Shown: positions 15,567-27,935, counted from the first letter of the stretch. The stretch: DNA of 64,000 bases from Pseudomonas protegens (GCF_003363755.1 NZ_CP031396.1:6356501-6420500); one strand, 5' to 3'. The notes: generated from the sequence alone by a model not told the origin. Made by a program: numbers and translations.

Positions 15567-17507
15567 ATGGGCCAGACTCGTTTTGCCAGTGGGCGTCAAT
15601 TGGATCTGATTTGCCTCGGACGCCTGGGCGTCGATCTCTATGCACAGCAGGTCGGTGCGCGGCTGGAGGATGTCAGCAGTTTTGCCAAGTACCTCGGCGG
15701 CTCGTCGGCGAACATTGCCTTCGGCACCGCGCGCCTGGGCCTCAAGTCGGCGATGTTGAGCCGGGTCGGCGACGATCACATGGGGCGCTTCCTGGTGGAG
15801 TCCCTGGCACGCGAAGGCTGTGACGTCAGTGCCATCCAGGTCGACCCGCAACGCCTCACCGCCATGGTCCTGCTGGGTCTCAAGGACCGCGAAACCTTCC
15901 CCCTGGTGTTCTACCGCGAGAACTGCGCGGACATGGCGCTGCGCGCCGAAGACATCGACGAAGCCTTTATTGCCTCCAGCAAGGCCTTGCTGATCACCGG
16001 CACCCATTTCTCCACCGACGGCGTCTACCGGGCCAGCCTCCAGGCCCTGGACTACGCGCAAAAGCACGGGGTCAAGCGGGTCCTGGACATCGACTACCGG
16101 CCAGTGCTCTGGGGCCTGGCGGGCAAGGCTGACGGTGAGACCCGGTTTGTCGCCGATCACCAGGTCAGCCAGCATGTGCAGAGCATCCTGGGGCGTTTCG
16201 ACCTGATCGTCGGCACCGAAGAAGAATTCCTCATTGCCGGTGGCAGCGACGACTTGCTGACGGCCTTGCGCACGGTGCGCTCTTTGAGCGCCGCGACCCT
16301 GGCGGTCAAGCTCGGCCCGCAAGGGTGCACGGTGATCCACGGCGAGATTCCGCCGCGCCTAGAGGACGGGGCGATCTATCCCGGTGTGCGGGTGGAGGTG
16401 CTCAACGTGCTGGGCGCCGGCGATGCCTTCATGTCCGGCTTCCTCAGTGGCTGGCTGGAAGACGCCAGCGATGAGCGCTGCTGCCAGTTGGCCAACGCCT
16501 GTGGCGGCCTGGTGGTGTCGCGCCATGCTTGTGCCCCGGCGATGCCGACCCGCGCCGAACTGGACTACCTGTTCAGCAGCCCGGTGCCCATTACCCGTCC
16601 CGACCAGGACCCGATCCTGCAGCGCCTGCATCAGGTCAGCGTGCCGCGCAAGGCCTGGAAGCAATTGTTCGTCTTTGCCTTCGATCACCGTGGGCAACTG
16701 GTGGAACTGGCGCAACAGGGCGGCCAGGACCCGACGCGCATCAGCGTCCTCAAGCAGCTGTTTATCCAGGCGGTCGAGCGGGTCGAGCAGCTGCTGCGCG
16801 AGCAGGGCGTGGCGGCCGATGTCGGCCTGCTGGCCGACCAGCGCTTCGGCCAGGATGCGCTGAATGCCGCCACCGGGCGCGGCTGGTGGGTGGCGCGTCC
16901 GGTGGAGGTGCAGGGCTCGCGGCCGCTGGCCTTCGAGCATGGGCGCTCGGTGGGCAGCAACCTGATCGCCTGGCCCCAGGAGCAGATCATCAAGTGCCTG
17001 GTGCAATATCACCCGGACGATGAACCCCTGCTGCGCCTGGAGCAGGAAGCACAGATCCGCGGCCTGTATCAGGCGTCCCAGGTCAGCGGCCACGAGCTGC
17101 TGCTGGAAATCATCCCGCCCAAGGACCTGCCCGGCGCCCATCCCGAAGTGCTCTACCGCAGCCTCAAGCGCCTGTACAACCTGGGTATCTACCCGGCGTG
17201 GTGGAAGATCGAGGCGCAGTCGGCCGAGGAGTGGCAAAAGCTCGACGAGCTGATCCAGGAGCGTGACCCGTACTGTCGTGGCGTGGTGCTGCTGGGCCTG
17301 AATGCCTCGGCCGAGTGCCTGGCCGAGGGCTTCCGGCAAGCCGCCAACAGCCAGACCTGCCGTGGTTTTGCCGTGGGCCGGACGATTTTCCAGGAGCCGA
17401 GCCGTGGGTGGCTGGCGGGGGAGATCGACGACGAAACCCTGATCCGGCAAGTGCAGGGCACCTTCGAACAACTGATCAACGCCTGGCGCAGCGCCCGCTC
17501 ACGTTAG
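15567..17507 (+). CDS. iolC: Bifunctional 5-dehydro-2-deoxygluconokinase / DUF2090 aldolase (IolC-IolJ fusion)
   Basis: 646 residues. Residues 1 to about 330 are a PfkB-type kinase (LICLGRLGVDLYAQQVGARL, FAKYLGGSSANIAFGTARLG, and the catalytic NVLGAGDAFMSG with Asp286). Residues about 345-640 are a DUF2090 domain (QLFVFAFDHRGQLVELAQQG, then LGIYPAWWKIEAQS), assigned in this pathway as 5-dehydro-2-deoxyphosphogluconate aldolase. The protein would phosphorylate 2-deoxy-5-keto-gluconate and cleave the product to DHAP and malonate semialdehyde. ATG 15567 follows AACAGGA. First gene of the iol operon. Confidence 0.93.
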   Translation: MGQTRFASGRQLDLICLGRLGVDLYAQQVGARLEDVSSFAKYLGGSSANIAFGTARLGLKSAMLSRVGDDHMGRFLVESLAREGCDVSAIQVDPQRLTAMVLLGLKDRETFPLVFYRENCADMALRAEDIDEAFIASSKALLITGTHFSTDGVYRASLQALDYAQKHGVKRVLDIDYRPVLWGLAGKADGETRFVADHQVSQHVQSILGRFDLIVGTEEEFLIAGGSDDLLTALRTVRSLSAATLAVKLGPQGCTVIHGEIPPRLEDGAIYPGVRVEVLNVLGAGDAFMSGFLSGWLEDASDERCCQLANACGGLVVSRHACAPAMPTRAELDYLFSSPVPITRPDQDPILQRLHQVSVPRKAWKQLFVFAFDHRGQLVELAQQGGQDPTRISVLKQLFIQAVERVEQLLREQGVAADVGLLADQRFGQDALNAATGRGWWVARPVEVQGSRPLAFEHGRSVGSNLIAWPQEQIIKCLVQYHPDDEPLLRLEQEAQIRGLYQASQVSGHELLLEIIPPKDLPGAHPEVLYRSLKRLYNLGIYPAWWKIEAQSAEEWQKLDELIQERDPYCRGVVLLGLNASAECLAEGFRQAANSQTCRGFAVGRTIFQEPSRGWLAGEIDDETLIRQVQGTFEQLINAWRSARSR

Positions 17508-17587
17508 CAGCCGGCTTGCCGGCGAAGAGGGTCTTGAGCCTGGTGCCAGGCTCGCCGGAGCCTTCGCTGGCACGCCAGCTCCTACGA
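17508..17587. repeat. REP pair within the iol operon
   Basis: GCAGCCGGCTTGCCGGCGAA (17508-17527) and the inverse TTCGCTGGCACGCCAGCTCC (17563-17582) lie directly after the iolC-J stop. Inverted Pseudomonas REP units inside an operon often stabilise upstream mRNA or trim transcription (known of REP sequences; not shown here). Confidence 0.75.
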
Positions 17588-17637
17588 GTGCGAGGCCGTA
17601 CTCCACGCTTTCATGAATAACAACAAAAGGTGCAGCC

Positions 17638-18546
17638 ATGCCCGCTATCCGAATTGGCATCAACCCGATCTCCTGGAGCAACGACGACCTGCCGGCCCTG
17701 GGCGGTGAAACGCCCCTGAGCACCGCCCTGAGCGAAGGCCGCGACATCGGTTACCAAGGCTTTGAACTCAACGGCAAATTCCCCAAGGACGCCAAGGGTG
17801 TGGGCGATGTGTTGCGCCCTTATGACCTGGCGCTGGTCTCGGGCTGGTACTCCAGCCGCCTGGCCCGGCGTTCGGTGGCGCAGGAAATCGACGCCATTGC
17901 CAGCCACGTCGAACTGCTGAAACGCAACGGCGCCTCGGTGCTGGTCTACGGCGAGGTGGCCGACTCGATCCAGGGTTCACCGGTGCGCCTGATCGAGCGT
18001 CCGCGCTTCCACAGTGAACAGGCCTGGCAGGATTACGCCGACAAGCTCACGGAGCTGGCGCGCTTCACCCTGTCCCAGGGTGTGCGCCTGGCCTATCACC
18101 ATCACATGGGCGCCTACGTCGAGTCCCCAGCAGACATCGACAAACTGATGAGCCTGACCGGCGAGGAAGTCGGCCTGCTGTTCGATTCGGGCCACTGCTA
18201 CATGGGCGGCGGCGAACCCCTGGAGGTGCTGCGCAAGCACATCCGCCGCGTCTGCCACGTGCATTTCAAGGATGTACGCAAGCCGGTGGTGCAGCTGGCG
18301 CGCAACAACCTGTGGAGCTTCCCGGACTGCATCGTCAACGGCACCTTCACCGTGCCCGGTGATGGCGACCTCGACTTTGCCGCCTTGCTCGATGTGCTGC
18401 TGGACGCGGGCTACCAGGGCTGGCTGGTGGTGGAAGCCGAGCAGGACCCGGCCGTGGCACCGAGCTACGTCTATGCGAAAAAAGGTTACGACACCTTGCG
18501 GGCCCTGCTGGACGCCGCTGTGCAACGCAGGAGTACTGCCCAATGA
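17638..18546 (+). CDS. iolE: myo-Inosose-2 dehydratase IolE
   Basis: 302 residues: TIM-barrel of the AP-endonuclease-2 family. Diagnostic segments are IGINPISWSNDDLPALGG at the N-terminus, FELNGKFPKD, YHHHMGAYVE (metal/substrate His), LLFDSGHCYMGGG and CHVHFKDVR. It dehydrates scyllo-inosose (2-keto-myo-inositol) to the 1,2-dione. The length is typical. Its last 4 bp overlap iolB (ATGA at 18543-18546). Confidence 0.95.
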   Translation: MPAIRIGINPISWSNDDLPALGGETPLSTALSEGRDIGYQGFELNGKFPKDAKGVGDVLRPYDLALVSGWYSSRLARRSVAQEIDAIASHVELLKRNGASVLVYGEVADSIQGSPVRLIERPRFHSEQAWQDYADKLTELARFTLSQGVRLAYHHHMGAYVESPADIDKLMSLTGEEVGLLFDSGHCYMGGGEPLEVLRKHIRRVCHVHFKDVRKPVVQLARNNLWSFPDCIVNGTFTVPGDGDLDFAALLDVLLDAGYQGWLVVEAEQDPAVAPSYVYAKKGYDTLRALLDAAVQRRSTAQ

Positions 18547-19349
18547 ACCTGCTGGTGAAAAGCGCGGCCAAGGGCCGGACCCTGGTCCAGTTGCCAGAGG
18601 GCGCCCTGGAATACGTGGGCTTCAGTGCCTACCGCCTGAGCCTGGGGGAAAGCCTGTCGCTCAGCGCCGGCGACCAGGAACTGTGCCTGGTGCTGCTCAG
18701 CGGCCGCATCGATGTGCAGGGCCAAGCGCCCCAGGGCGCCTTCCAGTGGGACAACCTGGGCGACCGGCAATCGGTGTTCGAAGACAAATCACCCTTTGCC
18801 GCCTACCTGCCGCCGGGCAGCCAGGCCCAGGTCACCGCCCTGAGCGAGGTGCAGATCGCTGTGTGCGCCGCCCCGGGTGATGCCGCCGCTGGCCTCGGCC
18901 CGCGGCTGATCCGCCCGGAGCAGTGCAAGCGCAGCGTGCGCGGCAAGGGCGCCAATACTCGTTATGTCTGCGACATCCTGCCCGACAGCGAGCCGGCCCA
19001 TTCCCTGCTGGTGGTGGAGGTGCGCACGCCGTCCGGGCATTCCTCCAGCTACCCGCCGCACAAGCACGACACCGACGACCTGCCGCACCAGAGCTTCCTG
19101 GAAGAGACCTATTACCACCAGGTCAACCCGCCCCAGGGCTTCGTCTTCCAGCGGGTCTACACCGACGACCGCAGCATCGACCAGGCCATGGCCGTGGAAA
19201 ACAGCGACCTGGTGGTGGTGCCCAAGGGCTATCACCCGGTCAGCGTGCCTTACGGCTACGAGTCCTATTACCTGAACGTCATGGCCGGGCCCAAGCGCGT
19301 CTGGCAGTTCCATAACGACCCGCAGCACAGTTGGCTGCTGGATCTCTGA
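18543..19349 (+). CDS. iolB: 5-Deoxy-glucuronate isomerase IolB
   Basis: 268 residues: bicupin of the KduI/IolB family. The C-terminal cupin has SSYPPHKHDTDDLP and LEETYYHQVNPPQGF, giving the His/Glu metal ligands, and VPKGYHPVSVPYGYESYYLN, the typical IolB end. It converts 5-deoxy-glucuronate to 2-deoxy-5-keto-gluconate, the substrate of IolC. Translationally coupled to iolE by a 4-bp overlap. Confidence 0.95.
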   Translation: MNLLVKSAAKGRTLVQLPEGALEYVGFSAYRLSLGESLSLSAGDQELCLVLLSGRIDVQGQAPQGAFQWDNLGDRQSVFEDKSPFAAYLPPGSQAQVTALSEVQIAVCAAPGDAAAGLGPRLIRPEQCKRSVRGKGANTRYVCDILPDSEPAHSLLVVEVRTPSGHSSSYPPHKHDTDDLPHQSFLEETYYHQVNPPQGFVFQRVYTDDRSIDQAMAVENSDLVVVPKGYHPVSVPYGYESYYLNVMAGPKRVWQFHNDPQHSWLLDL

Positions 19350-19392
19350 AGCGCCGAACTCAGACGGCAACCCTTTACGGAGAACAAGAACA

Positions 19393-20892
<1,500 letters not shown>

Positions 20893-20928
20893 CTGTCTCG
20901 ACGGGATGGATTTGGGAGCACAAGAAGA

Positions 20929-21750
20929 ATGAGCCAGCCCCTGCGTTTCGCCCTGAATCGTATGGTTGCACCGGGTTTGTCACTGTTGGAGTTCATCGAC
21001 CTGGCGCTGACGCTGAAGGTCGATGCCATTGAGCTGCGCAATGACCTTGCGGGCGTGGAAATCGAGGACGGCACGCCGCCGCAGCGGGTCCGCGAATTGT
21101 GCGCGGCCCAGGGCATCAAGGTGTTGTCGATCAACGCCCTGTACCCCTTCGATGTGTGGAACGACGAGCGTCGCCAGCAGGCCCTGAAACTGGCCGCCTA
21201 TGCCCGTGCCTGCGGCGCCGAGGGGCTGGTGCTGTGCCCGCTCAATGACCCTGCCGATCCGCGCACTGAGGCCCAGCGCAGCAGCGCGTTGCGCACGGCC
21301 CTGAGCGAACTGGCGCCGATCCTGCGGGAGCACGGCCTGCTGGGGTTGATCGAGCCCCTGGGCTTTGAGGAATGCGCGCTGCGCCACAAGCGCACGGCAG
21401 TGGAGGCGATCCGTGCCACTGGCGGCCTGGATGTGTTGCGCCTGGTGCACGACACCTTCCACCACCACCTGGCCGGCGAGCATGAGTTCTTCCCCGAGCT
21501 GACCGGGCTGGTGCACATCTCCGGGGTCGAGGACCGCCAGGCGCCGCTTGGCAGCATTCGCGACGGTCATCGGGTACTGGTCGGCGAGGCGGACATCCTC
21601 GGCAATGCGGCGCAGATCGACACCTTGCGCAGCCGTGGCTACAGCGGCTACCTGTCGTTCGAGCCGTTTGCCGAGAGCGTGCACGGGCGGGCGGATATCC
21701 AGCAGGCGCTGGCGGCGAGCATTGCCCACTTGCGGCAAGCCCTGGCCTGA
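20929..21750 (+). CDS. iolI: IolI-like inosose isomerase (TIM barrel)
   Basis: 273 residues: xylose isomerase-like TIM barrel. It keeps the pattern of Bacillus IolI: DAIELRNDLAGVEI near the N-terminus, GLLGLIEPLGFEECAL with a metal Glu, LVHDTFHHHLAGE with metal Asp/His, and GHRVLVGEADILGN, matching the RVWPGQGAID region of IolI. It would interconvert 2-keto-myo-inositol and 1-keto-D-chiro-inositol. A hydrolase or epimerase role on another ketose in the locus is possible. It sits 36 bp after mmsA. Confidence 0.75.
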   Translation: MSQPLRFALNRMVAPGLSLLEFIDLALTLKVDAIELRNDLAGVEIEDGTPPQRVRELCAAQGIKVLSINALYPFDVWNDERRQQALKLAAYARACGAEGLVLCPLNDPADPRTEAQRSSALRTALSELAPILREHGLLGLIEPLGFEECALRHKRTAVEAIRATGGLDVLRLVHDTFHHHLAGEHEFFPELTGLVHISGVEDRQAPLGSIRDGHRVLVGEADILGNAAQIDTLRSRGYSGYLSFEPFAESVHGRADIQQALAASIAHLRQALA

Positions 21751-21819
21751 GGTCATTTCCTTGTGGGCGCTGGCAAGCCGGCTCCCCCAGGGCGACATAA
21801 CAAGATGAAGGTGCAAACC

Positions 21820-23757
21820 ATGAGTACGACACGCTTGACCATGGCCCAGGCCCTGGTGAAATTCCTCGATAACCAATACGTCGAGGTGGATGGGGTCCAG
21901 AGCAAGTTCATCGCCGGGGTCTTCACCATTTTCGGCCACGGCAACGTGCTCGGCCTGGGCCAGGCCCTGGAGCAGGACAGTGGCGACCTGGTGGTGCACC
22001 AGGGCCGCAACGAGCAGGGCATGGCCCACGCCGCCATCGGTTTCGCCAAGCAGCACCTGCGGCGCAAGATCTACGCCTGCAGCTCCTCGGTGGGCCCCGG
22101 CGCGGCCAACATGCTGACCGCGGCGGCCACCGCCAGCGCCAACCGGATTCCCTTGCTGCTGCTACCGGGGGACGTCTACGCCAGCCGCCAGCCGGACCCG
22201 GTGCTGCAGCAGATCGAACAGTTTCATGACCTGAGCATCAGCACCAACGATGCCTTCAAGGCCGTGAGCCAATACTGGGATCGCATCAACCGCCCCGAGC
22301 AACTGATGAGCGCGGCGCTCCACGCCATGCGCGTGCTCACCGACCCGGCGCAGACCGGCGCCGTGACCCTGGCATTGCCCCAGGATGTGCAGGGCGAAGC
22401 CTACGATTACCCGGACTCCTTCCTCGCCAAGCGCGTGCATCGCATCGACCGCCGCCCGGCCACCGAGGCCATGCTCGGCGATGCCCTGGCGCTGTTCGAG
22501 GGCAAGCGCAAGCCGCTGATCATCTGCGGCGGCGGGGTCAAGTATTCCGGGGCCAATCGGGCGTTGCAGGCCTTTGCCGAACGCTTCGGCATTCCTTTTG
22601 CCGAAACCCAGGCGGGCAAGAGCGCGGTGGTTTCCGAGCACCCGCTGAACGTCGGCGGGATCGGCGAGACCGGCTGCCTGGCGGCCAACCTTCTGGCCAG
22701 GGAAGCCGACCTGATCATCGGCATCGGCACCCGCTACAGCGATTTCACCACCTCGTCGAAATGGCTGTTCCAGCACCCGGAGGTGGCGTTCCTCAACCTC
22801 AATGTCTGCCCTGGCGACAGCCTCAAGATGGAGGGCGTGCAGCTACTGGCCGATGCCCGCGCCGGCTTGCAGGCTCTGAGCGAAACCCTGGGCCGCAGCG
22901 GCTATCGGGCGGCTTGGGACGGGCAGATCGGCGAGGCCAAGGCGCAGTTGGAGGCCGAGGTGGACCGGGTGTATCAGGTGCAATACCAGGACGACGGTTT
23001 TGTCCCGGAAATCAATGACCACCTGGACCCGGCGGTGCTGCGCGAATTCATCGAGCTGACCGGCTCCTGCCTGACCCAGAGCCGGGTGCTCGGGCTGCTC
23101 AACCAGGCCTTGCCCGAGGACGGCATCATCGTTGCCGCCGCCGGCAGCCTGCCCGGCGACCTGCAGCGCAGCTGGCGCAGCAAGGGGGTCAATACCTACC
23201 ACGTGGAATACGGCTATTCGTGCATGGGCTACGAGGTCAACGCGGCGCTGGGGGTCAAGTTCGCCGAGCCGGATCGCGAGGTGTACGCCCTGGTGGGCGA
23301 CGGCTCCTACCTGATGCTGCACTCGGAGCTGGTCACCTCGATCCAGGAGCGGCGCAAGATCAACGTGGTGCTGCTGGACAACATGACCTTCGGCTGCATC
23401 AACAACCTGCAGATGGGCCACGGTATGGACAGCTTCGGTACCGAGTTCCGCTACCGCAACCCGCAGAGCGGCAAGCTCGACGGCGGCTTTGTGCCGGTGG
23501 ACTTCGCCATGAGCGCCGCCGCCTACGGCTGCAAGACCTACAAGGTCAGCACTGAGGAGCAACTGCTGGCGGCCCTGGCCGATGCCCGGACCCAGACGGT
23601 ATCGACCCTGATCGACATCAAGGTCCTGCCCAAGACCATGATCCACAGCTACCTGTCCTGGTGGCGGGTGGGCGTGGCCCAGGTGTCCACCAGCGAGCGC
23701 ACCGATGCGGCGGCCAAGACCCTTAATGAACGCCTGGCCCAGGCCCGGCAGTACTGA
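21820..23757 (+). CDS. iolD: 3D-(3,5/4)-trihydroxycyclohexane-1,2-dione hydrolase IolD
   Basis: 645 residues: TPP-dependent enzyme. Segments: VHQGRNEQGMAHAAIGFAKQ (catalytic Glu region), a central Rossmann domain (LIICGGGVKYSGA), and a C-terminal TPP/Mg motif (LVGDGSYLMLHSEL through VVLLDNMTFGCINNLQ). It opens the ring to 5-deoxy-glucuronate. I chose ATG 21820 (MSTTRLTMAQALVKFL), which has AAGGTG 6 bp upstream and aligns with the usual IolD start; ATG 21805 would add MKVQT. Confidence 0.95.
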   Translation: MSTTRLTMAQALVKFLDNQYVEVDGVQSKFIAGVFTIFGHGNVLGLGQALEQDSGDLVVHQGRNEQGMAHAAIGFAKQHLRRKIYACSSSVGPGAANMLTAAATASANRIPLLLLPGDVYASRQPDPVLQQIEQFHDLSISTNDAFKAVSQYWDRINRPEQLMSAALHAMRVLTDPAQTGAVTLALPQDVQGEAYDYPDSFLAKRVHRIDRRPATEAMLGDALALFEGKRKPLIICGGGVKYSGANRALQAFAERFGIPFAETQAGKSAVVSEHPLNVGGIGETGCLAANLLAREADLIIGIGTRYSDFTTSSKWLFQHPEVAFLNLNVCPGDSLKMEGVQLLADARAGLQALSETLGRSGYRAAWDGQIGEAKAQLEAEVDRVYQVQYQDDGFVPEINDHLDPAVLREFIELTGSCLTQSRVLGLLNQALPEDGIIVAAAGSLPGDLQRSWRSKGVNTYHVEYGYSCMGYEVNAALGVKFAEPDREVYALVGDGSYLMLHSELVTSIQERRKINVVLLDNMTFGCINNLQMGHGMDSFGTEFRYRNPQSGKLDGGFVPVDFAMSAAAYGCKTYKVSTEEQLLAALADARTQTVSTLIDIKVLPKTMIHSYLSWWRVGVAQVSTSERTDAAAKTLNERLAQARQY

Positions 23758-23791
23758 TTGCTCTGCAACGAACAACAACAGGAGTATCTGC

Positions 23792-24802
23792 ATGTCTTTG
23801 AAACTTGGCGTTATCGGGACCGGGGCCATCGGCCAGGATCACATCCGTCGTTGCAGCCAGACCCTGCTGGGCAGCCAGGTGGTGGCGGTCACCGACATCA
23901 ACCTGGCGTCGGCGGCCAAGGTGGTCAGCGACCTCAAGCTCAGCGCCGAGGTCTACCCGGACGGCCACGCGCTGATCAAGGCGGCGGACGTCGAGGCAGT
24001 GCTGGTGACCTCCTGGGGCCCGAGCCACGAGGAATTCGTGCTGGCGGCGATTGCCGCGGGCAAGCCGGTGTTCTGTGAAAAGCCCCTGGCGGTGACCGCC
24101 GCCGGTTGCCGGCGCATCGTCGAGGCCGAAATCGCCCACGGCAAGCGCCTGGTGCAGGTGGGTTTCATGCGCCCCTACGATGCCGGTTACCAGGCCTTGA
24201 AGGCGGTGATTGACAGCGGGCAGATCGGCGAGCCGCTGATGCTGCACTGCGCCCACCGCAACCCGCGGGTGGGGGAGAACTACAAGACCGACATGGCCAT
24301 CACCGACACCCTGATCCACGAACTGGACGTGCTGCGCTGGCTGCTGGCCGACGACTATGTGTCGGTGCAGGTGGTGTTCCCGCGTAAGACCAGCAAGGCC
24401 CTGGCCCACTTGCGCGACCCGCAGATCGTGCTGCTGGAAACCGCCCGTGGCACGCGCATCGACGTCGAAGTGTTCGTCAACTGCCAGTACGGCTACGACA
24501 TCCAGTGCGAAGTGGTGGGGGAGAGCGGTATCGCCAGGCTGCCGGAGCCGTCCCAGGTGCAATTGCGCAGCGAAGCCAAGCTGTCCAACGCCATCCTGAT
24601 GGATTGGAAGGAGCGTTTTATCGCCGCCTATGACGTGGAGTTGCAGGCCTTTATCGACGGCGTGCGCGCCGGCCAGGTGGGCGGGCCCTCGGCCTGGGAC
24701 GGCTTTGCCGCCGCCGTGGCGGCCGATGCCTGCATCGAAGCGCAGGGCAGCGGCCAGATCGTCAAGGTCGAGCTGCCTGTGCGCCCGGGCTTCTACGACT
24801 GA
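23792..24802 (+). CDS. iolG: Inositol 2-dehydrogenase IolG
   Basis: 336 residues: Gfo/Idh/MocA fold. N-terminal NAD-binding GVIGTGAIGQDHIRR, the FCEKPLAVTA motif with the catalytic Lys, and TDTLIHELDVLRWLL, where the Asp and His match the catalytic pair of inositol dehydrogenase. It oxidises myo-inositol to 2-keto-myo-inositol, the first step of the pathway. ATG 23792 follows AACAGGAG 34 bp after iolD. Last gene of the catabolic operon. Confidence 0.94.
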   Translation: MSLKLGVIGTGAIGQDHIRRCSQTLLGSQVVAVTDINLASAAKVVSDLKLSAEVYPDGHALIKAADVEAVLVTSWGPSHEEFVLAAIAAGKPVFCEKPLAVTAAGCRRIVEAEIAHGKRLVQVGFMRPYDAGYQALKAVIDSGQIGEPLMLHCAHRNPRVGENYKTDMAITDTLIHELDVLRWLLADDYVSVQVVFPRKTSKALAHLRDPQIVLLETARGTRIDVEVFVNCQYGYDIQCEVVGESGIARLPEPSQVQLRSEAKLSNAILMDWKERFIAAYDVELQAFIDGVRAGQVGGPSAWDGFAAAVAADACIEAQGSGQIVKVELPVRPGFYD

Positions 24803-24865
24803 CCTTGTACCGGGCCCGCCTGGGGGATTTGCGGGGGCGCCTGCGGTTGGGCGCCGCTGAACCGC

Positions 24866-24886
24866 CGCCCGGGTTTTCCCCGGGCG
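24866..24886 (+). terminator. GC-rich hairpin after iolG (possible terminator)
   Basis: CGCCCGGG (24866-24873) and CCCGGGCG (24879-24886) form a perfect 8-bp stem with a 5-base loop, 64 bp after iolG. No T-run follows, so intrinsic termination is uncertain. It may instead be a transcript-end stabiliser. Confidence 0.4.
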
Positions 24887-24950
24887 CGACCCCACCGGGC
24901 TTGGGTGCACATTGGCCACGGACCAGGATTTTCAAGGCTTTAACTGATTT

Positions 24951-25000
24951 GGAATAAAATTCTAAAATGAGTTGATATAGAAATTATTTTCCAATAAAGT
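24951..25000 (+). promoter_or_regulatory. Inositol importer promoter with paired IolR-like boxes
   Basis: GGAATAAAATTCTA (24951-24964, GGAA-N5-TTCT) and AGAA-ATTATT-TTCC (24979-24992) start 28 bp apart. A good sigma-70 promoter, TTGATA (24972-24977), 17-bp spacer, TAAAGT (24995-25000), is overlapped by the second box, an ideal repressor position. The importer ATG is 339 bp further down; the 535-bp gap 24803-25338 also holds the hairpin at 24866 and a small ORF at 25093. Confidence 0.75.
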
Positions 25001-25092
25001 CATTTTCAGGTTGCCGACTCGCTAGGTCGCATGCCCTCAAGCAAACCATGAGAGGCGTGCGGACCGACCCACAAAAACAACAGGTACCGTCG

Positions 25093-25284
25093 ATGAAAAC
25101 CTTCACTAGCACCATCCTCGCTCTCGGTTCGCGGTTTCGCAGCTCGCCCGCGCCAACCTCCGCTTCGCCTCGGCCCAGCCGCTCTGCCGTCCTCCTGACC
25201 TGCCTCGGCTTTCTGTGTGTAGAACGCAACGGTTCACTGCTGTGCTGCGTACCCGGTGCCCCCATCGTGCATCTGTCGCTCTGA
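25093..25284 (+). CDS. Possible small ORF or gene remnant in the importer leader
   Basis: 63 codons beginning MKTFTSTILALGSRF, reading like the first residues of a secreted protein, then a Ser/Pro/Arg-rich and later Cys-containing stretch with no recognisable fold. It starts 93 bp after the predicted -10. It may be a decayed binding-protein start, a leader peptide, or chance. No homology recognised. Confidence 0.25.
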   Translation: MKTFTSTILALGSRFRSSPAPTSASPRPSRSAVLLTCLGFLCVERNGSLLCCVPGAPIVHLSL

Positions 25285-25338
25285 GTGGTTTCTGCGCTTT
25301 ATCCATAAAACCTACAAGAATGTGGAGAAAGACCTGTG

Positions 25339-26265
25339 ATGAACACCAAGATCCGTTTTGCCTCGCTTGCACTGTCGATGCTGCTGGCCAGTGGGGCCGC
25401 CTTCGCCGACATCAAGATCGGCGTGAGCATGTCGCAGTTCGATGACACCTGGCTGACCTATCTGCGCGAGTCGATGGATCAGAAAGCCAAGTCCCTGCCC
25501 GATGGCGTCAAGCTGCAGTTCGAAGACGCCCGCAGCGATGTGGTCAAGCAATTGAGCCAGGTCGAGAACTTCATCAGCCAGAAAGTCGACGCGATCGTGG
25601 TCAACCCGGTGGATACCGCCGCCACTAAGAAAATCACCGAGGCCGCGGTGAAGGCCGGCATCCCCCTGGTGTACGTCAACCGCCGCCCGGATGACCTGAA
25701 CCTGCCCAAGGGCGTGGTGACCGTGGCTTCCAATGACCTGGAAGCCGGGAAAATGCAGATGCAGTACCTGGCCGACAAGATGGGCGGCAAGGGCGACATC
25801 GTGATTCTGCTGGGCGACCTGGCGAACAACTCCACCACCAACCGCACCAAGGGGGTCAAGGAGGTTTTGGCCCAGTACCCGGGGATCAAGGTCGACCAGG
25901 AACAGACCGGGGTCTGGCTGCGGGACAAGGGCATGACCCTGGTCAACGACTGGCTGACCCAGGGCCGCAAGTTCGACGCGGTGGTGTCCAACAACGATGA
26001 AATGGCCATTGGTGCCGCCATGGCGCTGAAGCAGGCCGGGGTCGAGAAGGGCAGTGTGCTGATCGCGGGTGTCGATGGCACCCCGGATGGTCTGCGCGCG
26101 GTGAAAAAGGGCGAATTGGCGCTCTCGGTGTTCCAGGACGCCAAGGGCCAGGCGGACGGTTCCATCGATACCGCGGTGAAGATGATCAAGCATGAGCCGG
26201 TAGAGCCGGCGGTGTGGGTTCCGTATCGGCTGATCACCCCGGACAACGTCGACCAGTTCAAGTAA
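25339..26265 (+). CDS. Inositol-type sugar ABC transporter, periplasmic binding protein
   Basis: 308 residues. Sec signal peptide (MNTKIRFASLALSMLLASGA, cleavage after AFA), then a type I periplasmic-binding fold of the ribose/inositol (Peripla_BP_4) family: DIKIGVSMSQFDDTWLTYLR, VDAIVVNPVDTAATKKIT, VSNNDEMAIGAAMALKQAG and VDGTPDGLRAVKKGEL. The position next to the iol operon and the IolR-like boxes point to myo-inositol as ligand (IbpA type). ATG 25339 is chosen over the GTG three bases upstream; GTGGAGAAAGACC provides the ribosome site. Confidence 0.9.
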   Translation: MNTKIRFASLALSMLLASGAAFADIKIGVSMSQFDDTWLTYLRESMDQKAKSLPDGVKLQFEDARSDVVKQLSQVENFISQKVDAIVVNPVDTAATKKITEAAVKAGIPLVYVNRRPDDLNLPKGVVTVASNDLEAGKMQMQYLADKMGGKGDIVILLGDLANNSTTNRTKGVKEVLAQYPGIKVDQEQTGVWLRDKGMTLVNDWLTQGRKFDAVVSNNDEMAIGAAMALKQAGVEKGSVLIAGVDGTPDGLRAVKKGELALSVFQDAKGQADGSIDTAVKMIKHEPVEPAVWVPYRLITPDNVDQFK

Positions 26266-26369
26266 CGCCGCTCACCTTCCAGAGCTGTTCCAGAAGAACA
26301 GGCTCTAACAACAATAAGTAATAAGTGGCAAGGCGGCCTTGGGTGGCCTTGCCGATGGAGTACCTGATC

Positions 26370-27935
<1,566 letters not shown>

